From contig JAEUIH010000039.1 in the NCBI GenBank assembly GCA_016795105.1, positions 1 through 64,000 on the forward strand: DNA of 64,000 nucleotides. The letters are read 5' to 3'. A program made the translations under genes and the position numbers. The notes below the pieces were generated by a model. It was not told the DNA's origin. It was given only the letters and a program-made list of their open reading frames with translations, and ran no database searches. Position 1 is the first letter of the stretch. Every line of letters begins with the position of its first letter. Below, piece after piece: positions 1 through 9,635 of this stretch. This DNA is from Planctomyces sp. GTDB lineage: Bacteria > Planctomycetota > Planctomycetia > Planctomycetales > Planctomycetaceae.

Positions 1-103
1 CAGTCAGATCAGTCAGATCAGTCAGATCAGTCAGATCAGTCAGATCAGTCGGATCAGTCGGATCAGTCGGATCAGTCAGATCAGTCAGATCAGTCAGATC
101 AGT
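1..103. repeat. 9-bp tandem repeat (GATCAGTCR)n at left edge
   Basis: Ten complete copies of GATCAGTCA or GATCAGTCG lie at 7-96, flanked by partial copies (1-6 and 97-103); the array continues beyond the left edge. The only variation is A/G at the last base, with three G-type units clustered in the middle, which suggests amplification of neighbouring units. On the plus strand, frame 1 reads Asp-Gln-Ser repeats and stays open to a TAG at 247-249. The last partial unit supplies the stop codon of the thuA-like gene on the minus strand. The unit is closely related to the coding repeat at 33516-33827. Confidence 0.95.
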
Positions 104-1004
104 TTGCTGTCTGTACTGCGTACTTTCGAGCGGACGTTTTGTCAGCAGTCGGAAAGTCGCTCGGGATTTCAACCGTGACCTTGCCGGTTGCAGCCCATTC
201 GGTGCCGCGTTGCAGAGTTGTGATGAACCCGACGCACTCCTGCGAATAGTCGGCATGCCCCATCGGCGTATGGAACACTCTTCCTTTCCCATACGACACG
301 GTGAAAATCATCGGCTCGTGACGGCCGGTGCCGCCGGTTGAGGGATCGCTGAAGGCTGTGGCGAGAACATTCATGTTGATGGCTGGGCCGCGAAGTGAAT
401 CGTAGAGCTCGTCCTTGGTATGCATCCATTCCGTTGGCATACCAACCGTAATCGGATGTTCGCGATCGCGGATCACCACTGAGAATTCATGTTGAGATCC
501 GTGACTTCCTCCATTTCCTGGAGAGGTGTCGCGGATCAGGTCACCGGCTTCATTCGTATAGATAAATGGCCCACTTTCAGCTGTTCGGCCGTTCCATCCT
601 CCAAGCCCGATCATTTCGTTGTATTCTTTCCACTGGCCGAATGCATTGTTTGCAGCATGGACAATCACAAGACCACCACCGGCATGAACGTAGTCGGTGA
701 GAGATTTTTGAGTTTCTTTCGGCCAGTCGGCCCCATTGTAGTTTGAGAGCACAACTGCATAGTTCCCAAATTCGGGATGAAAATCGGGATCCGTGCCCTG
801 GGGCTTTGTAGTTGCAATATCTACTGTGAAGAGTTTTGTTTCTTCGAGGTAGCTCTTCATCATTTGAGTCGTTTGGGGCCAGACAGCGTGATTATTTTGG
901 CCATCGACGATCAGGACTTTAAGGGGTTCTTCAGTTTTCGCAGGAACGCCAGAGAGGATCACCGAAACAGCAACCGCTACGCACGCCCAGAACTTTCGTT
1001 TCAT
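99..1004 (-). CDS. ThuA-like domain protein, secreted
   Basis: This 301-residue protein begins with a clear signal peptide (Lys/Arg, then a hydrophobic stretch, then cleavage near PAKTEE). It continues as a ThuA-like, class I glutamine-amidotransferase-fold domain: KVLIVDGQNNH near residue 28, the strand VVLSNYNGADWP, GGGLVIVHAANN, and a C-terminal MGHADYSQEC segment. In planctomycetes such proteins are exported and associated with sugar use, but the reaction is unknown. I chose the ATG at 1002-1004 because an AGGAG lies just upstream and the signal peptide starts there; an upstream ATG would add 34 non-signal residues. The stop codon falls inside the left-edge 9-bp microsatellite. It is divergent from the HTH-EIIA gene. 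Confidence 0.85.
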   Translation of the reverse strand: MKRKFWACVAVAVSVILSGVPAKTEEPLKVLIVDGQNNHAVWPQTTQMMKSYLEETKLFTVDIATTKPQGTDPDFHPEFGNYAVVLSNYNGADWPKETQKSLTDYVHAGGGLVIVHAANNAFGQWKEYNEMIGLGGWNGRTAESGPFIYTNEAGDLIRDTSPGNGGSHGSQHEFSVVIRDREHPITVGMPTEWMHTKDELYDSLRGPAINMNVLATAFSDPSTGGTGRHEPMIFTVSYGKGRVFHTPMGHADYSQECVGFITTLQRGTEWAATGKVTVEIPSDFPTADKTSARKYAVQTAN

Positions 1005-1197
1005 AGTTTTCAACTCCTGTGTCCCTGAATTGGATCGATATGATTGCTTCCGATTGTTGTAGCTGAAGCGGAACCGGGTCGCAAACTGTGAATCTCGGAT
1101 GAACACTGGAATTCAGTGGCGACAAGTGGTGGAATCGGCACTATAAAGTGAGGCCTACATTTCCTCCTGCCACCATTCTCTTCGATCTTTGCCAGCC

Positions 1198-1899
1198 ATG
1201 TCTCGTGATTTTTATACAATTGAAGAGTTGGCGCAGCTTCTGGGGCGGGACCGTCGTCAGGTAGAGAAGATGATCAACCGCGGCCTTGTACCGGGCCGGC
1301 GAGTAGGTGGTGAGTGGCGATTCAACGAGATTGAGATTACTCACTGGCTGGAAAAAGAACTCCGCGACTTCGATGACGACGGGCTTGCTCAACTGGAGCA
1401 GTCGCAGCAGTCCGAAGAGCTTGGCGAGTCGGCAGTTTCGAGTCTGCTGAGAGTAGAGGCCTGTGAAGTACCACTTGACGGGTCGACAAAGCCATCAGTC
1501 CTTCAGGCATTAATTGAACTCGCTGGTCGGTCCTGGCAGGTTTGGGATCCGGCAGCGATCTTGAAAGCGGTGAAGGAACGCGAGGAGGTCATGTCGACCG
1601 GGTTTGAAAATGGTGTGGCAATTCCTCACCCCAGAAATCCTCAGCCAGATGCTCTGGGCCAGTCGATTATTGCATTCGGACGCACGTATTCCGGCATTCC
1701 GTTTGGTGCCCCGAAACGGGCACTCACAGATCTGTTCTTTCTTGTGCTGGCTCGCGATTCGGCGACCCACCTGCAGATTCTTGCGAGGTTGGGGAGAATG
1801 ATGCAGCAGCCAGGGTTTCTGGAGCAATTGCGAGAAGCGGAAACTGGGCCGTCGGCTTATGACATTATTTGTGAAACGGACCGCCTGATCGGTGCATAA
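1198..1899 (+). CDS. Excisionase-type HTH fused to PTS EIIA-like (PTS_EIIA_2) domain
   Basis: A 233-residue cytoplasmic protein with two domains. Residues 3-55 form a MerR/excisionase-type winged HTH (YTIEELAQLLGRDRRQVEKM, then the wing GGEWRFNEIEI). After a Gln/Glu-rich linker, residues about 95-230 match the fructose/mannitol/nitrogen EIIA family, with the phospho-acceptor histidine in AIPHPRN (about residue 144) and the downstream LFFLVLARDSATHLQILARL segment. Known EIIA-Ntr proteins sense phosphotransfer rather than transport sugar, so a phosphorylation-controlled DNA-binding regulator is a reasonable inference. No EI, HPr or permease gene is nearby. An in-frame TTG at 1189 is an alternative start. 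The 3' end overlaps the convergent glycosyltransferase gene by 35 bp. Confidence 0.85.
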   Translation: MSRDFYTIEELAQLLGRDRRQVEKMINRGLVPGRRVGGEWRFNEIEITHWLEKELRDFDDDGLAQLEQSQQSEELGESAVSSLLRVEACEVPLDGSTKPSVLQALIELAGRSWQVWDPAAILKAVKEREEVMSTGFENGVAIPHPRNPQPDALGQSIIAFGRTYSGIPFGAPKRALTDLFFLVLARDSATHLQILARLGRMMQQPGFLEQLREAETGPSAYDIICETDRLIGA

Positions 1900-3202
1900 G
1901 AGCATTGGGCAGTTTGCTGCAGAGTTGAAGCACGAGTCGGATTCCGGCGCCTGCCATGAGGTATGTTCCAAAGAGCAGCGGGACTACGAACCGGCCTTCT
2001 ACGGACCAGGTTGCTGCGATAGAGAGTGCATTTGCAGCATGAAGTCCAGCGACGATTCGAGACTCACACTGGTGGGCTGAGGAGATCCAGCCAGCGAGTG
2101 ACAGGATGAAGATCAGAAAACTAACCGAGTTTCGTGGGCGATATTCGTTCCAGATCTTCATCGCCCCGAGCTGAAACGACTCTGTGGGATGTCGTCGAAT
2201 CCACTCAGTTGCCTGACGCCGACTATAGTCTGCGCGGGCAATTTCACGCTGCAGACGGGTGTCATGATCTGCTTCAACGGATTTGAAGAAATCGACTTGA
2301 TCGAGTGGAAACCAAACTCCCTTTCTTCTGAACGCTTCATCACTGAATCCAGCAGAGATTTCCATCATGCCCTGGGCACCAAGCGGCATAAGTCTGTCGA
2401 GTACTACAATGTTCCTTATACCCCACGGAAGACAGACGAGGCACGTTGCAATCAACGCGGTGCCTCCATGCCGGAGTGACTTTGCTCGAAGCAGCAGGAG
2501 GAACAAAACAGCGAGTCCAGGAAGCCAGAGGATGGTCACGGACCGGCACTGGATGCACAAACCAAAGATCAGGCCTGTCAGGCTGGCGATCTTCCAGTTT
2601 GGGGTTTGGGCCAGTTTCCACAGTGACGCGGTCAGGGCCATTGCAAGGAAAATTGAAAGCGATTCCGTCAGGAGAGCCCGTGAATAGAGCCGAACACGGA
2701 AATCCAGGATCAGGAACACCAAAACCGTGACCAGAGCTGTGGATTTTCCGTAACGCCTGGCGAGTACAAAGAACACCGACGCGCCTGTGGCCGCCATGAG
2801 GAAGCAGTTCAGTATTCTCGCGGCAAAGAACTGTCTGCCGAAGCATTGATTGAAAAGAGACAGTATGCCGGGAAACAAAGGAGGGCGATGTGTCACCAGT
2901 CCCGCTTCGCTCTGTGGAAGTTTCATGAGCTCGGGCTGATCGATTGCCTCGGTGTCGTAAGGGCTTCGAAACTCTGGTACGGAGAAGTCTTCTCGAAACC
3001 CGCGGTGATTGGCAAGTTCCCATGCGATCGAGTCATACGATGGTTCATCACCAGTGGCAGACGGAGGTTTGTTGATTCCGAATCGCAGAGCGATGTTTGA
3101 AATGAGCACGACAAAGATGATGAGGCCGACTGCGATCGTCCACTTCAGAGAGTAATTTTCTGAAGAGCGTGTGTTGTGAGCAGTTGTTGCAGGGTGTGAC
3201 AT
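1865..3202 (-). CDS. GT39/ArnT-like membrane glycosyltransferase
   Basis: A 445-residue polytopic membrane protein with about ten hydrophobic helices. The first helix (residues 22-42) is followed by the acidic external loop GDEPSYDSIAWEL, whose Asp-Glu pair is the hallmark of dolichyl/undecaprenyl-phosphate-sugar dependent GT-C enzymes (PMT/ArnT, Pfam PMT_2 type). The motif THRPPLFPGIL and the following helices fit the same family. Such enzymes transfer a sugar from a polyprenyl carrier to a protein or lipid on the outer face of the membrane; donor and acceptor cannot be told here. It starts 9 bp after the end of the exonuclease gene, so the two are probably co-transcribed. Confidence 0.75.
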   Translation of the reverse strand: MSHPATTAHNTRSSENYSLKWTIAVGLIIFVVLISNIALRFGINKPPSATGDEPSYDSIAWELANHRGFREDFSVPEFRSPYDTEAIDQPELMKLPQSEAGLVTHRPPLFPGILSLFNQCFGRQFFAARILNCFLMAATGASVFFVLARRYGKSTALVTVLVFLILDFRVRLYSRALLTESLSIFLAMALTASLWKLAQTPNWKIASLTGLIFGLCIQCRSVTILWLPGLAVLFLLLLRAKSLRHGGTALIATCLVCLPWGIRNIVVLDRLMPLGAQGMMEISAGFSDEAFRRKGVWFPLDQVDFFKSVEADHDTRLQREIARADYSRRQATEWIRRHPTESFQLGAMKIWNEYRPRNSVSFLIFILSLAGWISSAHQCESRIVAGLHAANALSIAATWSVEGRFVVPLLFGTYLMAGAGIRLVLQLCSKLPNALMHRSGGPFHK

Positions 3203-3211
3203 CAGCTGTAC

Positions 3212-3919
3212 TCACAGCCACGAATGGAAATCTGCACGCGAAGGTGGGTTTGACATCCATGACGTATCTGGTTTTGGCAGGTCGGCCGCCTGATCGACAG
3301 GCAGCCATCCCTCCGTGAGTGGCATCGAACTGACTGTTCCTTTTCGAGTTGTCCACTGGAACTTCTTCTTTTCCTTTGCCTTGAGAAACACGGCCATTGT
3401 TGTGCGGACATCCTGAGCAACATAATCCATAACTTGTGAGTGCTGACCATTGGCCCAGAGTTGTGGAGCATCGATCCCTTCGACTCCCTCCAGCTTTCCG
3501 TCGACCCCAAGCCCGGTTGCTGCACTCTGAAGCGACACTGGAAAACCTTTTTCACAGACGACATGAAACATCATGTCGATATGACTGCGAGCAATCGACC
3601 GACACTCTGAAAGCATGCCGGACTCTTCTGCAAGTACATCAAGATCGAAGGAGAGGCCGTTCCATGAAACCGGGATGACGCCTTCGTTCAAGCCTGAAAA
3701 CATAAAGCTGATGAATTCCGCTACATCTTTCTGGCTCATTCTGGGAGCCGGATTCCCCGACGCATCACGAGAATGCCAGACTCGAGGGTCTGTTTCATCA
3801 CTCCGCATTGATGCGATGCATGTGATGCCAAGAGGGCGGTGAGGTTTCCAGTTGAACTCCGGGCCAGGGACAATACAGGCCGTTTCGATGTCAAACGCGA
3901 TGTAGAGTTGCTTCGCCAA
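3212..3919 (-). CDS. DEDD-family 3'-5' exonuclease-like (RNase H fold) protein
   Basis: A 235-residue protein with the three exonuclease motifs in order: Exo I FDIET (residues 9-13), Exo II SWNGLSFDLDVL (Asp near residue 112), and Exo III YVAQD (about residues 184-188), which places it in the DEDDy subgroup. Such proteins remove nucleotides from 3' ends; the substrate is unknown. It has no polymerase domain. The best start is TTG at 3917-3919, which has GAGG six bases upstream; the first ATG lies inside the domain. It is the first gene of a two-gene unit with the GT39-like gene. Confidence 0.75.
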   Translation of the reverse strand: MAKQLYIAFDIETACIVPGPEFNWKPHRPLGITCIASMRSDETDPRVWHSRDASGNPAPRMSQKDVAEFISFMFSGLNEGVIPVSWNGLSFDLDVLAEESGMLSECRSIARSHIDMMFHVVCEKGFPVSLQSAATGLGVDGKLEGVEGIDAPQLWANGQHSQVMDYVAQDVRTTMAVFLKAKEKKKFQWTTRKGTVSSMPLTEGWLPVDQAADLPKPDTSWMSNPPSRADFHSWL

Positions 3920-4000
3920 TTGAGACCTCGTGTGAGCAATTGAGAGTCAGGAAAATCAGAAGAGATCGAAACAGAACAGGTCAGAGCCGAATGGAAGGAG

Positions 4001-7000
4001 TTATTCCGTTTCGGGGAAAAGCTGAACGGCTTTCTGTCGAATGATTGCGTCTGAGTGTGATCGGAGTGCATTGCGAGTTGACTGATCGATTTGTTCTGTC
4101 GTGAGTTCCTGAGATTCGATTGCTTTGAGGAGTCGCTGGGTTCTTGGTGTGGTTCGAAGAAGAGCTGCCACGGCAAGAGTCCTGTTGTAGTCGGAGAAGT
4201 GGCCAATGTTCTCCGCAATGGCAATACCTGCGTCGGCCGCCGCCATGTCGCTCAGGCCGCTGATCGCACCCATCTGAAGTTCATCATTGATACAGGGAGA
4301 CAGGTAGCGAACCAGTTGTCGACCATGGACTTCAAAAGACTCCATGGCGATCATCCGGAGTGCATCGTAGCGAGTGCCACTCCGAACCATTTCGTTGTCG
4401 GACATAATCGAGGCCTGAGCGATGGAGTGATCCCATCGGGCTGACAGATCGTTGTTCCCTGCAATCAGGCGATCAAGTCGGTCTCTGGGCCAGACGCCGG
4501 TCTGGCTGATGCCGTTGATGATACCTCCACCAACAACAACTGACTGCCAGTCCCGAAGTGGCTGATCAGTTCCAGGAAGTGAGGCGTCGAGGATGGCAAG
4601 GAGTTCTTTAGAATCATTGCGTTTTCCGGCAGCAATCGCGACTCGCCAGATCCACGGTATCCTGCGATATTCTTCTTCGTCTGCCTTGCCGAGTCCTTTC
4701 GCCATTTCTGTGATGAGTTCTGCTGAGAGTGCCGGGTGCTGAGCAATGAGCTGCTCGCGGTCTGACTGAGAGACTGAGTCATCCAGCAGTAACTTCGCGA
4801 TTTGAGTCGGATTGTCGGTCCTGATGATGGATTCTGATGCGGCCGCCATGGGAGGTGAATGCCCATCAGGAACCAGAGCGACAGTTCTGAGATCGAGCAG
4901 AGCGGGGCCCCTGAAGGATCGTTCGGGGCGCAGGGTGAGTCGATGAGTGCCTGCGGGGAGCGTTAGCCTTCCGATGAGAGCCGGACGATACTTATCCCAG
5001 CCGCCGGTGGACTGCACTACAAACAGAAGTGGTTCTGAGGAGCCATCTATCTGAAGAGTATTACCTGCTGAATCACTATGACACGAGTAGTCAAGCCAGA
5101 CATCAAGAGTCTGTTCCATCTCCAGTGTCAATGTCCATGCTGCAGCATCGTTGACCCCATGCCAATAGCCGATGTTATGAAACGGTGAATCGCTTTCGTA
5201 GGCAATGTCGCCACCATAGATTGCCGCAGATGATGCAGGCAGAATGAACTGGCCGTTCTGATCCGCAGAGATTGTCTGAGGCATGTTCCCGGTAAAGGAC
5301 TTAGGAGGAGGTCCAAGTTCCATCAGCCATGTGATCAGGTCTGCCAGCTGTTGTTTTGTGATATCTTTCTCAATGCCTTCCGGCATCGCAGACCGACCTG
5401 TATTCCTGAATTCTTCAATCTGATTTCTGAGCAGAACGTGTTCACGTCCTTCCTGCTCGCGAAGAGTGAGACTTGTCGAAGTTTCTGAAATCAGAATTCC
5501 GTTGACAGTGCGTCCATCGTCGAGAGCTGCCACATAGCTGTTGTAGCGAGCATCGACATCTCGGTTAGGGTCCAGTATCGCTGTCAGCAGGAAACTGCCG
5601 GACCGTGTGGTGAGTGCTGCAAGGTTTGGGCCAACATCGTATCCGATATTGTCGAGTTTGTGGCAGATGCTGCATCGCTTATTGAAAACGGCCCTTCCGT
5701 CTGCTGCATTTCCGGGGAGCCGAAGAACATCCTGCCAGTCCCTCACAAGCTGCTGGCGATTTGAAAAACCGTATGTGAGCAATAGAGTCGCCTGATCAAG
5801 AACGGATCCCTCAAGCCCATTCAGCAACTGTTCTCGATCTGCGGCGGACAGGTCATCGGCGTTGAGGGCTCGTGATTTCAGTGCATCGACGACAAGGGGC
5901 TTCCATGAGGATCGAGACAAAAGTCCTCGGATTGCTCTCGTTCTCAATGCGGGTGTGGTGCGGGAAAGGCAGTTGAGCAGACTGTTTGCATCGTTGAGGC
6001 CTCCGCGGCGGGTGAGTGCATCGATGGCTGCTTCCTGAATAGAAACCGGAGACTGCGGGGAGACTTTGTCGGCAAGAAGGAGACTGTCGGACTCTTCCGG
6101 CTGCCCGAGTATGCTGGTGGAGGCGGGGCCATTGAGTCCGGACAGGAGTGAAATGGCACCGATTATTTTCTCCGTATCGGAGCTGTCGGAAACAAGTCTG
6201 CGGGCGGAATCCAGCATGGATTTACCCTGAACAGCGACTGTCGAGTCTTTCCAGAGTTCTGATTTGAGTGGTCTGCGATCGAGTCCTCGCAGCAAATCGG
6301 CGAATGCAGTGTACTGCCATGTTCTCCGTTCTCCCGGAGTATCCAGAACTGATTTGAAGACTTCAGAAACGGAGTCTTCGTCGGCCAGTCCTGCGGCAGA
6401 GGCGATCAGGTCATTGCGGAGTTGCGGCGGAAGTCCTTCGCTCCCCAGAATTGTTTTCAGAACTGCCGGAAGGTTCTTTGTATTGAGCGATGAAAGAGCT
6501 GCGGCCGTAAGCCACGAATTGTCTGAATGCAGGGCCAGTTTTGCGATGATGGGAGCAGCATCCGGATGATCCGTATTTCCAAGTGAGTATGCCAGCTGCA
6601 GTTTGACTTCAGGTGCCGGGTCATCGGATAGGCTGAGAACGATACTTCGCAGAGTCTCAGATTGACTCAGCAGTGATTCGCTGAGTCGGACAGCATGTCG
6701 ACGGACTTCACCGTGCGGATCTTTGAGAGCGGATTGCAGGGCATCCTGAGAGAGCAGATTCAGGTGATTCAGAGTACAGAGTGCTGAAAGTCGTGCTGCG
6801 GGCCATGGACTTTTAGTAAGGATCCTGCTGAGTTCTTCCCGGACAGCGGGAAGATCAGTTTCCGGCAGAATTTCCCATGCGAGCTTCTGCTGAATCAAAT
6901 CGCGAGTCGTACCGTTGGGGGTATTCAGAGCTGCTGCCAGCAATGCGGGTTGAGTCGTATCAGCATGTTGCCATGTATGCAATCTTCCATTTTTTGGAAC

Positions 7001-9520
7001 CACCCGATAGATCCGGCCGCGGTCATTTCCCGAGAAGACGTTCAGTTCCGCAAGAGTTTCATCCGGAATCCAGCGAGGATGTTCGATCACGTAGCGGTAC
7101 ATATCAACGATCCACAATCCGCCATCAGGGCCGGTTCGCGCCTGTACCGGACGGAACCAGCGATCAGTGGAAGTCAGGAAGTCGGTTGTTTGTTCGTTTG
7201 GTGCACGCTGACCTCGAATGACCACACCATCGCGAGTGAGCTGTTGACGATAGACAAGCTGATTGACGGGCTCACATGTGAATGAATTGTTGGAGTAATC
7301 GTCTCCAAGCAAAGAATCGCGGTAGATGCCAACACCACAGGCTGCCGTTGCTGCTCCTGCGGGACCGGAGAGTTTGAAGAGTACCAGATTGCTGGCGGGA
7401 AAGAGTTTTCCAGCGTTATCTCCGGAAGGGACGGAGACTGAGGTCGCGGCCGGCCGAATGAACGGGTTTCTTCGCATGTAATGTTCATCGACAGGATAAT
7501 GTCGAATCAGGCTGCTGTTGTCACAACCATACCAGTTACCCCAGTCATCGCGAACTCGGCTTTGTTGAGTTCTCCCGGTCACGGGTTCGATCATACCCGT
7601 ATCGGGGTTGAGTCGAAAATCCCGGTCGGTGACATCTACTATTTCTCCGCGTTCATTGGTAATACGCCCTCCGAACAGTCCTGAAGATCCGTAGAGCCAG
7701 TGATCAAGACCCCACTGCAGACTGTTGACCCGAGCCTGTCCATTGTGAGTTGCAAAGCCGGAAAAGAGGACGCGGCTCACGTCGGCCTTAGAGTCTCCAT
7801 CCGTGTCTTCGGCGTAGATAATATTCGGAGCATCACAAATCAGAGCTCCGTTTCGCCAGACTTTGACATCGGTTGGATATCGAAGTCCATCCAGGAAAAC
7901 GGTGGCGGTGTCGAATCGGCCATCACCATCGGAATCAGTCAGGACTCGGATTTCACTGGATTCAGAGAACTCTTCTTCAACACCATGAGCGTAGTCGTTC
8001 ATCTGGCAGACCCAAAGTCGTCCATCGAGCCCAAAGTCAATCGCAACCGGGTCGGTGATCAGTGGCTCTGAAGCCACCAGTTCGATCTTCAGGTTGTCGT
8101 GAGTTGTCATGCATTTCAGAGATTCCTCCGGCGATTTTGGTGGAATGCCCTGAGTACCCTCCTGAATGTGAAAGCTTTCCGGAACCTGTTGCATGACTTC
8201 GTTGACGATTCTCTGTTCAAGTCCCCCTTTGAGAGTCGTGGGCAGAGCAAAGTAAGGGATTTCTGCGCCTCCGCCATAGCCACCTTCTGCAACCAGGCGT
8301 TCTGAAGGTATGTATGCGCCGAAGTCATTACTGTAACCGTGAATCCAAAGCTGTTCCGGGTTGAGGTGTTTTCTGAGTCGAATGGAATAGTCCACGCAGA
8401 CTTCTCCAGCGAGAAACACCATGCAGAGCTGGTCGCCGAAGGAGATCGTCTGAATGGGATATGGCAGCGATGTGGGCAATGTTGCGCCCATGCGAAGTTT
8501 TTCAAGCTGCGTCAGTGCGTTATAGCCTGGAGCCCCTCCCTTTGCGGCAAGCGCCTCGTATTCGGACTGAGTTGGAAGGGGGTTGAATTCAAGTTCAATT
8601 CGATTCAACGAGGAATGGATATCGCTGCTCAGCGGTGACAATCCGTAATTGATCAGACGCTGAATCTCTGAAGCAATTTCAACACCCTGTTGTTCAGCGA
8701 TCTCAGTTTTGTCACCGGTAACACCTGATGATGGGTTCTGATCAGAGCCGCATCCGATGGACACCATTCCAACAGCGTTCGGAAAGAGTCGTTCAAGGGA
8801 AGCTGCTGCGTATCCAGCCCAGTCGCCACTGATCAGGTTGTGCGACAGGGTGACGCAGTGACATGCATAACTTGTGTAGATCGCCGTGATCTCATCGGAT
8901 CCATTTCGGACAACCAGCACAGGCAGGCTGTGGTCAGTCGGTCCGCCGGCGGTCCGGCGGTTGACAGCAAAGCCGGTACTTCCCGTACCCCACTCCAGAC
9001 GTGCGGGCTGCATCTTTTGAATCGCTTCGAGGATTACAGACTCCAGAGCATTGGTGAGCTCTTCCGTGTATTGGTCGATATGAGCCTGATGTTCAGGTGG
9101 GATCGGTTCAGCGAAGATGTTGTCTGACGCTCCATTGACTTTGGGAGCACTGTGAGTGTGAGTAAAGGTCAGGGCGATCTGATGACGTGACACACCCGTC
9201 TTTGAGGAGACTCGTCGAGCAACTTCGTCGACCATTGAGAGCCGAATACCGAGGTTATCAAGAGTCACGATCACAACGGACGCTTCCGGGGGGGCTGCTG
9301 CATGTCTGATCGCAAGTGCTTTGGCCCAGATCGGCTGTGAAATGCCTTCAGATTCCTTCTTCCGGACAGCGAAGCCGTTCAGACGAATTGGGTAATCGGG
9401 AGAGACGTTGTGTGCGGCAGCTCCTGCGAAGTACGGCAGAGCTTCACCGGCGGCAGACGTGCTGCCGGTGATAAGGGCTACGAGTGTCAGAATGGCTGAA
9501 GCCAGCAAAGAAGTACGCAT
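4001..9520 (-). CDS. Giant secreted fusion: ceramidase-like + PVC-type dehydrogenase + HEAT repeats + CxxCH haem domain
   Basis: This 1839-residue protein has a signal peptide (MRTSLLASAILTLVALITG). Residues about 30-460 resemble the N-terminal part of neutral/alkaline ceramidases, with TFTHTHSAP and a conserved CGSDQNP loop. Residues about 480-860 match the planctomycete membrane-bound dehydrogenase (PVC-type) beta-propeller: EPLITDPVAIDFGLDGRLWV, several DSDGDG Ca-type loops, and VDMYRYVIEHP. An alpha-helical HEAT-like stretch follows (about 870-1230). A c-type haem motif CSICH then sits in a typical planctomycete haem-binding domain ending in PEGIEKDITKQQLADLITWL. The C-terminal part has a CBM-like jelly roll and further HEAT-like helices. 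The ATG at 9518-9520 gives the clean signal peptide. Substrate unknown. Confidence 0.85.
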   Translation of the reverse strand: MRTSLLASAILTLVALITGSTSAAGEALPYFAGAAAHNVSPDYPIRLNGFAVRKKESEGISQPIWAKALAIRHAAAPPEASVVIVTLDNLGIRLSMVDEVARRVSSKTGVSRHQIALTFTHTHSAPKVNGASDNIFAEPIPPEHQAHIDQYTEELTNALESVILEAIQKMQPARLEWGTGSTGFAVNRRTAGGPTDHSLPVLVVRNGSDEITAIYTSYACHCVTLSHNLISGDWAGYAAASLERLFPNAVGMVSIGCGSDQNPSSGVTGDKTEIAEQQGVEIASEIQRLINYGLSPLSSDIHSSLNRIELEFNPLPTQSEYEALAAKGGAPGYNALTQLEKLRMGATLPTSLPYPIQTISFGDQLCMVFLAGEVCVDYSIRLRKHLNPEQLWIHGYSNDFGAYIPSERLVAEGGYGGGAEIPYFALPTTLKGGLEQRIVNEVMQQVPESFHIQEGTQGIPPKSPEESLKCMTTHDNLKIELVASEPLITDPVAIDFGLDGRLWVCQMNDYAHGVEEEFSESSEIRVLTDSDGDGRFDTATVFLDGLRYPTDVKVWRNGALICDAPNIIYAEDTDGDSKADVSRVLFSGFATHNGQARVNSLQWGLDHWLYGSSGLFGGRITNERGEIVDVTDRDFRLNPDTGMIEPVTGRTQQSRVRDDWGNWYGCDNSSLIRHYPVDEHYMRRNPFIRPAATSVSVPSGDNAGKLFPASNLVLFKLSGPAGAATAACGVGIYRDSLLGDDYSNNSFTCEPVNQLVYRQQLTRDGVVIRGQRAPNEQTTDFLTSTDRWFRPVQARTGPDGGLWIVDMYRYVIEHPRWIPDETLAELNVFSGNDRGRIYRVVPKNGRLHTWQHADTTQPALLAAALNTPNGTTRDLIQQKLAWEILPETDLPAVREELSRILTKSPWPAARLSALCTLNHLNLLSQDALQSALKDPHGEVRRHAVRLSESLLSQSETLRSIVLSLSDDPAPEVKLQLAYSLGNTDHPDAAPIIAKLALHSDNSWLTAAALSSLNTKNLPAVLKTILGSEGLPPQLRNDLIASAAGLADEDSVSEVFKSVLDTPGERRTWQYTAFADLLRGLDRRPLKSELWKDSTVAVQGKSMLDSARRLVSDSSDTEKIIGAISLLSGLNGPASTSILGQPEESDSLLLADKVSPQSPVSIQEAAIDALTRRGGLNDANSLLNCLSRTTPALRTRAIRGLLSRSSWKPLVVDALKSRALNADDLSAADREQLLNGLEGSVLDQATLLLTYGFSNRQQLVRDWQDVLRLPGNAADGRAVFNKRCSICHKLDNIGYDVGPNLAALTTRSGSFLLTAILDPNRDVDARYNSYVAALDDGRTVNGILISETSTSLTLREQEGREHVLLRNQIEEFRNTGRSAMPEGIEKDITKQQLADLITWLMELGPPPKSFTGNMPQTISADQNGQFILPASSAAIYGGDIAYESDSPFHNIGYWHGVNDAAAWTLTLEMEQTLDVWLDYSCHSDSAGNTLQIDGSSEPLLFVVQSTGGWDKYRPALIGRLTLPAGTHRLTLRPERSFRGPALLDLRTVALVPDGHSPPMAAASESIIRTDNPTQIAKLLLDDSVSQSDREQLIAQHPALSAELITEMAKGLGKADEEEYRRIPWIWRVAIAAGKRNDSKELLAILDASLPGTDQPLRDWQSVVVGGGIINGISQTGVWPRDRLDRLIAGNNDLSARWDHSIAQASIMSDNEMVRSGTRYDALRMIAMESFEVHGRQLVRYLSPCINDELQMGAISGLSDMAAADAGIAIAENIGHFSDYNRTLAVAALLRTTPRTQRLLKAIESQELTTEQIDQSTRNALRSHSDAIIRQKAVQLFPETE

Positions 9521-9635
9521 CGGATGTACCCTGATCAAACCGCGTTAAAGAGCAGCAGGTACTTCGGATGTTGGCAGTTGCCGATCCATTCATCAAGTGG
9601 GAGGCGGCATTCAGCAGAATGAATTCAGAATGGCA

